Part shown: positions 14,062 to 19,156 of the stretch, piece by piece
How the letters are laid out: every line of letters starts with the position of its first letter
Numbering within the stretch: the first letter of the stretch is position 1
Source: Bacillota bacterium
Lineage (GTDB): Bacteria > Bacillota > Clostridia > Lachnospirales > Lachnospiraceae
Length of the DNA stretch: 19,156 nt
Direction: 5' to 3'
Assembly: GCA_023420935.1 (NCBI GenBank)
Contig: JAEZUR010000012.1
Location: 1-19,156, forward strand
Position numbers and translations under genes: made by a program
Notes under the pieces: model-generated
The model's input: the letters and a program-made list of their open reading frames with translations, nothing else
Told to the model about the DNA's origin: nothing
Databases searched by the model: none

Positions 14062-14516
14062 TGTAATCGCTCCCAATCATCAATAGACCTAAAAATTTCT
14101 CCCTCAATACCTATGATTTCCTCTATCGCTATCCTTGTATCATCTTTCATCACCACAGTTCGCTCATACCTGTCTATTTTTTTCACAATTCCCATAGCAG
14201 ACATGTAAGCTCCACCATTCTTCTTTTCATCTGGCTGAAAATACGTGATTTCAATCACTGGCTGATTACTTAACTGCTCTAGTAGGATTCTAAGTTTTTC
14301 ATCTAACATAGTTCTCTCTGTCTCATCCAACTCCATTCTCTGATTGGTTAGCCTTGCTGTCTCCTTAATAGCTCCTTCATAACCAGTTAAGGCAGCAAAT
14401 GGAGAAAATTGAGCTGCACGATCATGTGTAGACATGTGTGGTCGTGATAAAGAAACATGGTGTGGCATATTAATGATATCATCATACTGTTGATTATTAT
14501 TAATAACGTTATTCAT
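14058..14516 (-). CDS. YolD-like family protein
   Basis: 152 residues. RPHMSTHDRAAQFSPFAALTGYE at about residues 25-47 and a C-terminal strand-rich part (IEITYF to GEIFRSIDDW) are typical of the longer YolD-like proteins (PF08863 type) found with Y-family polymerases in Firmicutes. The exact role is unknown; a regulator or accessory of the polymerase has been suggested by gene neighbourhood. AAGGAGGAAG precedes ATG. It is 42 bases after the polymerase gene and its stop overlaps the beta-lactamase start. Confidence 0.85.
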   Translation of the reverse strand: MNNVINNNQQYDDIINMPHHVSLSRPHMSTHDRAAQFSPFAALTGYEGAIKETARLTNQRMELDETERTMLDEKLRILLEQLSNQPVIEITYFQPDEKKNGGAYMSAMGIVKKIDRYERTVVMKDDTRIAIEEIIGIEGEIFRSIDDWERLQ

Positions 14517-14558
14517 TTTCTTCCTCCTTATGCCTTATTTCACAAGTATCCTCTAAAA

Positions 14559-16088
14559 CTAAGCCTTATGCCCACCTATTTGCTTATTTCTATCAACTGT
14601 CGTAGCGCCCTGTTCCAGATTCATGCCTTTTAATATAGCGTTTTTTCCAAACTTCTTCTTTATGTCTAGTACCGCATGTTGCATCTTCTTTTCACGTTCA
14701 AGGGCTGCTTCCTCTTCTTCCCTTTTCTTCTGTTCCGCTTCATAATCCGTGAACAAGTCAAGTTGTTCAAAGGAAGCAGACTTAACCACAGAACTTTCAT
14801 CCATAACATGATTGGCTGTAATGTTAATCCTTCGAATTAAAAGAGTTTCATCTACTATATTACTATATAGATCCATGACTGCGTCTATTATTAGTTTCGT
14901 TGAGGACGTTTTGCATCCTAGATTTGCGGTTCCATGTGCATGCTTGGGAACAGAACGCCCATAGTAATCAGTCGTCACAGGTCCTTTGTATTTCTTACTT
15001 ATCTCTGAATTACTCAGATTTTCAATATCATATCCTACCGTTAAAACCATCTGATCCGTCACAAGGCCTTTATCAACCAGATCAAGAACAAGAAGATCTG
15101 TCATTTCTCGTACAATCAACCTAGCTTTCTTAAAATCATATGGACTATGCAGCACTTGTCCAGCTCCAAGGCTATTGGTACTAGGCTTATAAGCCTTGAT
15201 GTCTGCAATAGTACAAGGTTCCCAACCCCAAGCGTGATCAATTAATAGCTCAGCATTTATCCCAAACATCTTGTAAAGCAATTCTTCATTGTGATAATTA
15301 TTCGGCTTACCAATGGAACACCTAGCCACATCTCCCATGGTATGCATTCCATATTCTTGTAGTTTCTTGGCATATCCTCTACCAACACGCCAGAAATCCG
15401 TGATAGGGCGATGTGACCAAAGAATACGACGATAGGTCATCTCATCTAACTCAGCAATTCGTACTCCATCTTTGTCTGGTACGATATGTTTCGCCACAAT
15501 ATCCATGGCAATCTTACTGAGATAAAGGTTCGTCCCAATTCCAGCTGTGGCAGTAATTCCTGTGGTTTGAAGGACATCCTGTATCATTTTCATGGCAAGT
15601 TCGCGAGGTGAAAGTTGATAAGTCTGCAAATAGTTAGTCACATCCATAAAAACTTCATCAATAGAGTAAACATGGATATCCTCTGGTGCAACATACTTTA
15701 GATAAATATTGTATATTCTTGTGCTATATTCCATGTAATAAGCCATTCTAGGTGGTGCAGCAATATAATCTAATGACAATGCAGGTGATTGTTTTAATTC
15801 TTTATCATCATAGGAGGATCCACGAAATACACGTCCTGGTGCTTTATTTAATCGCCCAGCGTTTACTTCTTTCACTTTCTGAACTACTTCAAAGAGTCTA
15901 GCTCTCCCTGGAACGCCATATGATTTCAGTGATGGTGTCACTGCAAGACAGATTGTTTTTTCCGTTCGGCTTGCATCCGCAACCACAAGATTCGTAGTCA
16001 TAGGGTCAAGATTACGTTCCATACATTCTACTGAGGCATAGAATGATTTAAGATCGATTGCAATATAAATGTGATTTTCTTGTTTCAT
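14559..16088 (-). CDS. Y-family DNA polymerase (UvrX/UmuC-like)
   Basis: 509 residues. Palm motifs IAIDLKSFYASVEC (metal ligand D12, steric-gate region F16-Y17) and YSIDEVFMDV (D144, E145). TAGIGTNLYLSKIAMDIVAKH and DFWRVGRGYAKKLQEYGM form the thumb helix-hairpin-helix region, and a little-finger domain runs to about residue 430. A charged tail (YEAEQKKREEEEAALEREKK) follows. It performs error-prone synthesis past DNA lesions. In bacilli and clostridia this longer type usually pairs with YolD, as here. I found no GAAC-N4-GTTC-like LexA box in the 62 bases upstream, so damage induction is not evident locally. AAGGAGG precedes ATG. Confidence 0.93.
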   Translation of the reverse strand: MKQENHIYIAIDLKSFYASVECMERNLDPMTTNLVVADASRTEKTICLAVTPSLKSYGVPGRARLFEVVQKVKEVNAGRLNKAPGRVFRGSSYDDKELKQSPALSLDYIAAPPRMAYYMEYSTRIYNIYLKYVAPEDIHVYSIDEVFMDVTNYLQTYQLSPRELAMKMIQDVLQTTGITATAGIGTNLYLSKIAMDIVAKHIVPDKDGVRIAELDEMTYRRILWSHRPITDFWRVGRGYAKKLQEYGMHTMGDVARCSIGKPNNYHNEELLYKMFGINAELLIDHAWGWEPCTIADIKAYKPSTNSLGAGQVLHSPYDFKKARLIVREMTDLLVLDLVDKGLVTDQMVLTVGYDIENLSNSEISKKYKGPVTTDYYGRSVPKHAHGTANLGCKTSSTKLIIDAVMDLYSNIVDETLLIRRINITANHVMDESSVVKSASFEQLDLFTDYEAEQKKREEEEAALEREKKMQHAVLDIKKKFGKNAILKGMNLEQGATTVDRNKQIGGHKA

Positions 16089-16150
16089 GGTCTATGCCTC
16101 CTTTCTTGTTGCTTAATGAAAAACTACACCTTCAATAAATACTTATACTT

Positions 16151-16561
16151 CTATATTACTATGCCATCGCAGTGGTCGATTTCATGCTGTATAATCTGTG
16201 CAATCCATCCGGAATATTTCTGGCGCTGTTTCTTAAAATTCATATCCTGAAACTGCACCTCTATATCCTTATACCGATTGGTTTTACGAACTCCCGTCAG
16301 AGAAAGGCAGCCTTCCTCCGTCTCATATGCACCGGACTTCTTCACAATTACCGGATTGATCATAGCAATGTTTGCAAATCCTATATTTACTGCAATTATT
16401 CTCTTCTTTACGCCAATCATATTAGCTGCCATTCCAACGCAGCCTGCTTCATTGGCCTTTAATGTATCAAGCAAATCCTGAACAACTTGTTTGTCCTCTT
16501 CCGTAGCCGGTTCTGACTTTTGATTCAGAAAAAATACATCCTTCATTACTGATCTAACCAT
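16151..16561 (-). CDS. def: Peptide deformylase-like protein, divergent motif 1
   Basis: 136 residues, short for a deformylase (usually 150-190). Metal ligands are present: E83-GCLS (Cys85) and H126-EIDH (His126, His130, catalytic Glu127). Motif 1, normally GxGxAAxQ, reads C41-VGMAANM48: the first Gly is Cys and the conserved oxyanion Gln is Met. Deformylases remove the N-formyl group of nascent proteins; this form may be less active or act on another substrate. GAGGAAG precedes ATG. It lies upstream of the polymerase gene on the same strand with only 62 bases between. A housekeeping def is expected elsewhere. Confidence 0.82.
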   Translation of the reverse strand: MVRSVMKDVFFLNQKSEPATEEDKQVVQDLLDTLKANEAGCVGMAANMIGVKKRIIAVNIGFANIAMINPVIVKKSGAYETEEGCLSLTGVRKTNRYKDIEVQFQDMNFKKQRQKYSGWIAQIIQHEIDHCDGIVI

Positions 16562-16647
16562 TATTCTTCCTCTTTCATTCGCTTATCTAAACATGATTAT
16601 ATTATAACAAATAGTGTCCAGTTATTCTATATTAAAACTGTCATACA

Positions 16648-16693
16648 ATAAAATCCCCTATTCCTTCAGTAAAGAGAGGATAGAGGATTTTTT
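16648..16693. terminator. Bidirectional terminator hairpin
   Basis: AAATCCCCTATTCCT (16651-16665) pairs imperfectly with AGGATAGAGGATTT (16677-16690), followed by T on the plus strand and by TTTTATTG on the minus strand. It would end the transcript coming from the SagB-UDG pair. Confidence 0.72.
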
Positions 16694-16750
16694 ATACCCT
16701 AATCTAGTAATTCTTCCGATACTTCATATTATCATGGCGAATTCATTTAT

Positions 16751-16873
16751 TTATGATAAAGGAATATCTATTTTGTTATGCAAATAATTGGTTATGTGCT
16801 CTGTAGCTGCAATCAATAAGGTAGAAACATTCTTTCTTAACATCATGCCATTCTGAAATACCTCTGTAAACAT
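16751..16873 (-). other. Possible small ORF or gene remnant
   Basis: An ATG at 16873 opens a 40-codon frame starting MFTEVFQNGMMLRKN and ending NKIDIPLS, just after the UDG stop. The composition looks protein-like and helical, but there is no ribosome binding site and I recognise no family. It may be a remnant or chance. Confidence 0.22.
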
Positions 16874-16879
16874 TAATTA

Positions 16880-17470
16880 TCATAAAAAGATTCCTTCTAA
16901 GCTCTTCTCCACTATTTCTCTTAAACTAGGTAACACATCATTTTCAAACCACAGATTTTGTTTCAACCACCCAAGGTTCAATGGAGAAGGATGAACCAAA
17001 GGAAAATATTCGGGCAAATATTTTTGATAATTTCTCACTGTTTCTGTTAAACTTTTCTCACATCGTTTATTTAAATAATACTTCTGTGCATAACTTCCAA
17101 CTAGAATTATTGTTTCAATATTGGGCATTTCTTCTAATAAACACTGATGCCATTTTTCTGCAAAGCCTTTTCTAGGTGGAGCATCACCAGATTTCGCTTT
17201 TCCTGGATAATAGAAATCCATTGGCATATGCGCGATTCGATTGGTCGTATAAAATTCCTCTCGGGATACTCCCATCCAATCTCTTAATCGGTCACCACTT
17301 AAATCATTCCAAACTAATCTAGTCTCTTCTGCTTTACGACCTGGTGCCTGTCCAACTATGACAATGCGTGCATCTAAAGAAGCTTTAAATAATGGTGGGA
17401 TTCCTAGTTTTGTAAATGATTCATTCATTGGGTCAGCCATAATATCTTTCTTAATTTGTTCGAATATCAT
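16880..17470 (-). CDS. Uracil-DNA glycosylase family protein
   Basis: 196 residues. VGQAPGRKA (39-47) matches motif 1 of the UDG superfamily (GxxPG type), TTNRIAHMP is the core strand region, ETIILVGSYAQ the central strand, and H160-PSPLN motif 2. No four-cysteine Fe-S pattern is seen, so it is not a typical family 4 enzyme. The superfamily removes uracil or related bases from DNA. Motif 1 has Gln-Ala-Pro, and the catalytic residue cannot be assigned by eye. The ATG overlaps the stop of the SagB-like gene (ATGA at 17467-17470), so the two are translationally coupled. Confidence 0.85.
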   Translation of the reverse strand: MIFEQIKKDIMADPMNESFTKLGIPPLFKASLDARIVIVGQAPGRKAEETRLVWNDLSGDRLRDWMGVSREEFYTTNRIAHMPMDFYYPGKAKSGDAPPRKGFAEKWHQCLLEEMPNIETIILVGSYAQKYYLNKRCEKSLTETVRNYQKYLPEYFPLVHPSPLNLGWLKQNLWFENDVLPSLREIVEKSLEGIFL

Positions 17471-18243
17471 CCTATCTCACTTCCATGTTTCTTTTTACCA
17501 ACAGCAGCTAAGTAAATTATAAACTCTTCCTCCCCATCTAATTCTAAGAGTTTATCAATGGCCTCCTGATCGTATATGCCAATTGCACAAACACCCATAT
17601 CTAGAGATTCACCAGCTAAGTATAGGTTCTGGCAAATATGACCAACGTCAATTAATATTTTCTTATGTGCTGACACATCAAATTTCCATTCCGATCTATA
17701 AGGCGTCGTACTCCATGCAAAGGTTACCGCAGATTTTTTCGTAAAATGAGGTACAAAAGGCTGATCCAGTGAAATTTCATCTAATCTCTTATCAATATCC
17801 TCTAATGTAAAGAGTAACATTAACTTATGATCTATCGGTAAATATCTATAAATTCCTTTCTCTAAACCATCCACATTCATTATGAAAAGATAAGTTTCAA
17901 AAGTATGTGTCGCTCCACTGCAAGGAACAGTTCGAAATGTCATACCTGCGTCATTGGTTTTAATTATGCCTTGTGTTGCCCACAAAAGGTATGATAATTC
18001 TTCAAGACTTATGGATTCCTCACTATACTGTCGAATACTTCTCCTATCCTTTATACATTCATAAATATTATGTTTTTTTAGAAGATCATCATTAGCAGTA
18101 GGTAGGCAAATAGTATTTGAGTTAGGCTCATGTGGCTTTATGCTTTCAGGCTGTGGCAATCCTTTCATTCTATCCGTCTTAATGTTTATTAATTTATTAA
18201 AGTTTGATTTTAAAAAGTTTCTCTCTACTTCATATCTTCCCAT
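17467..18243 (-). CDS. SagB-type nitroreductase-family oxidoreductase
   Basis: 258 residues. After an N-terminal stretch of about 60 residues come IKDRRSIRQYSEE (FMN-phosphate contact, 67-71), LEELSYLLWATQG, RTVPCSGATHTFETYL, and near the end HICQNLYLAGESLDMGVCAIG and YLAAVGKK. These are the conserved blocks of SagB/ThcOx FMN oxidoreductases. In toxin clusters such enzymes oxidise azolines to azoles, but no YcaO cyclodehydratase or precursor peptide is here. This is therefore probably one of the common stand-alone SagB-like enzymes with unknown substrate. AAGGAGAG precedes ATG. First gene of the pair with the UDG-family protein. Confidence 0.88.
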   Translation of the reverse strand: MGRYEVERNFLKSNFNKLINIKTDRMKGLPQPESIKPHEPNSNTICLPTANDDLLKKHNIYECIKDRRSIRQYSEESISLEELSYLLWATQGIIKTNDAGMTFRTVPCSGATHTFETYLFIMNVDGLEKGIYRYLPIDHKLMLLFTLEDIDKRLDEISLDQPFVPHFTKKSAVTFAWSTTPYRSEWKFDVSAHKKILIDVGHICQNLYLAGESLDMGVCAIGIYDQEAIDKLLELDGEEEFIIYLAAVGKKKHGSEIG

Positions 18244-18278
18244 CTTTCTCTCTCCTTGTATTTATAATAAGCAAAATC

Positions 18279-18301
18279 CCCTCAAACGATTCGTCTGAGG
18301 G
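18279..18301 (-). terminator. Terminator after the second AraC/GyrI gene
   Basis: Minus-strand CCCTCAGACG-AAT-CGTTTGAGGG, then GATTTTGC; one mismatch in a 10-bp stem. It separates the AraC gene from the SagB-UDG pair. Confidence 0.72.
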
Positions 18302-18319
18302 AAAATTCTACTCCATCTT

Positions 18320-19156
18320 TTACTGAGCCTTTTCAATTGGTAGCCATAACTCGCAATAACTTTCTGCAAAATCCTCTTCACAAGGCGGCGCATATAGTTC
18401 AATGTTATAGTTTCCACCAAGCTTATAGTCCTTACAGTTTGGCAACCATTCCTTCCACATCTTCGTATTGGTATCCTGTAAATTCTTCATCTTACAAGGA
18501 AATACAGCCCATGTACCAGCAGGAAGTGTTCTGGTCTCATATCCATCTGGAACTTCTTTCCATGGCAAATAATTATCTGCTATCAGATAATCAAAATTGG
18601 AACCATTAGAATCCATACAGAGTCCAAACATCCCACAAACAATCTGACTGCCTCCATCTTTCATATGTTCTTCCCAAAACTTCGGAATCTCTTGATAAGC
18701 GGTCTCATTACTAAAACTTCTTTTTCTTCCCATTACGGTAAATGCAGCTTTCTGATCAATTCGATAATCCATCATAGTTCCACCCTCCAGTGATAATATT
18801 ATTCTAAGCGGCGCAAAATCACGAAGTAGTGCGCCCTTTACCTTTGCAGCTGATGGTGTGATTCCATGAAACCTAGTAAATGCTCTGGCAAAGCTATCAG
18901 GTGAATCATAGCCATATTTTATAGCTATATCAATTACTTTATCATCACTACCTGCCAGCTCTCTTGCCGCTAATGTCAGTCTTCTGTTACGAATATATTC
19001 TGCAACACTAAATCCACACAGCACTGAAAAAATACGCTGAAAATGAAACTCCGATACATATGCCTTTTCAGCGATATCTTTCACTTGAATATCCTCTGTT
19101 AGATTTTTTTCCATATATTCAATAGCGTTTTGCAATCCTTCTGTCCAAGCACTCAT
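18320..19156 (-). CDS. AraC-family regulator with GyrI-like effector-binding domain (second copy)
   Basis: 278 residues. AraC double helix-turn-helix in about residues 7-105: VKDIAEKAYVSEFHFQRIF, then VIDIAIKYGYDSPDSFARAF and FHGITPSAAK. The GyrI-like domain runs from about residue 127 (MDYRIDQKAAFTVMGRKR) to ESYCELWLPIEK, with GTWAVFPC in the core. Same architecture as 5186-6115 but clearly different in sequence. The ATG is the last codon of the window; MSAWTEGLQNAIEYME is a normal family start, so the gene is probably complete, but an upstream start outside cannot be excluded. Such proteins sense cationic or hydrophobic compounds. No obvious target lies beside it within the window. Confidence 0.9.
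   Translation of the reverse strand: MSAWTEGLQNAIEYMEKNLTEDIQVKDIAEKAYVSEFHFQRIFSVLCGFSVAEYIRNRRLTLAARELAGSDDKVIDIAIKYGYDSPDSFARAFTRFHGITPSAAKVKGALLRDFAPLRIILSLEGGTMMDYRIDQKAAFTVMGRKRSFSNETAYQEIPKFWEEHMKDGGSQIVCGMFGLCMDSNGSNFDYLIADNYLPWKEVPDGYETRTLPAGTWAVFPCKMKNLQDTNTKMWKEWLPNCKDYKLGGNYNIELYAPPCEEDFAESYCELWLPIEKAQ

Larger units (their letters stand above)
16562..16879. other. 318-base intergenic stretch
   Basis: It holds a minus-strand TATAAT-like box about 40 bases before the deformylase start, the bidirectional hairpin at 16648-16693, and a 40-codon open frame at 16751-16873 of doubtful status. The remainder (16694-16750) shows nothing I can support. Confidence 0.6.

Noticed and set aside
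16089..16150. LexA box expected upstream of the Y-family polymerase
   Set aside because: No GAAC-N4-GTTC-like sequence was found in the 62 bases upstream, so SOS control cannot be claimed.
17467..18243. Azole-containing peptide (TOMM) biosynthesis cluster suggested by the SagB-like protein
   Set aside because: No YcaO/SagC-SagD genes, precursor peptide or dedicated exporter are adjacent; stand-alone SagB-like enzymes are common.

Overview
The window looks like chromosomal DNA of a low-GC Gram-positive anaerobe of the Clostridia, most likely a Lachnospiraceae / Lachnoclostridium-type genome. The basis is AT-rich composition, strong AGGAGG-type ribosome binding sites, TTGACA/TATAAT-type promoters, and gene families common in that group: a riboswitch-controlled Gdx exporter, PadR-DUF1048-ABC modules, a YolD/Y-family polymerase pair, and SagB-type oxidoreductases. 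The species call is inference. I saw no rRNA, tRNA, CRISPR array, transposase or phage structural gene. Every gene except one MarR regulator is on the minus strand.

Layout from left to right: (1) 1-618, 5' part of a sialate O-acetylesterase-like gene running off the left edge, with a perfect dyad in its promoter region. (2) 800-1291, a decayed short-chain dehydrogenase (in-frame stop and internal deletions). (3) 1316-1690, a YbaN-type membrane protein. (4) 1836-6115, a compact apparent operon read right to left: AraC/GyrI-type regulator, short UvrA-like ABC protein, serine beta-lactamase-fold hydrolase. (5) 6329-6863, a guanidine module: promoter, guanidine-I (ykkC) riboswitch, Gdx exporter. 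(6) 6933-9897, a drug-responsive ABC module: PadR repressor, two DUF1048 proteins, a Cys-rich KTR protein whose stop codon lies inside a strong terminator, then an ABC-2 ATPase and permease. (7) 9984-10980, a secreted DUF2202 (ferritin-like) protein behind an OmpR-type direct-repeat promoter, next to the last 47 codons of a lost sensor histidine kinase and a perfect 15-bp inverted repeat at the break. (8) 11027-12964, a ZupT-type metal transporter, a small dicluster ferredoxin, and a divergent MarR regulator. (9) 13021-16561, class D beta-lactamase, YolD-like protein, Y-family DNA polymerase and a divergent peptide deformylase. (10) 16880-18243, a uracil-DNA-glycosylase-family protein overlapped by a SagB-type nitroreductase. 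(11) 18320-19156, a second AraC/GyrI regulator.

The common theme is defence against small toxic molecules: guanidinium export, two drug-sensing AraC/GyrI regulators, a UvrA-like protein, a PadR-controlled ABC exporter, two beta-lactamase-fold enzymes and a damage-associated polymerase. The most interesting unexplained structures are regulatory. They are a related ~35-46 bp dyad segment found at three promoters (6151, 11871, 12355), the terminator built over the KTR stop codon in front of the ABC transporter, and the class D beta-lactamase translationally coupled to yolD.
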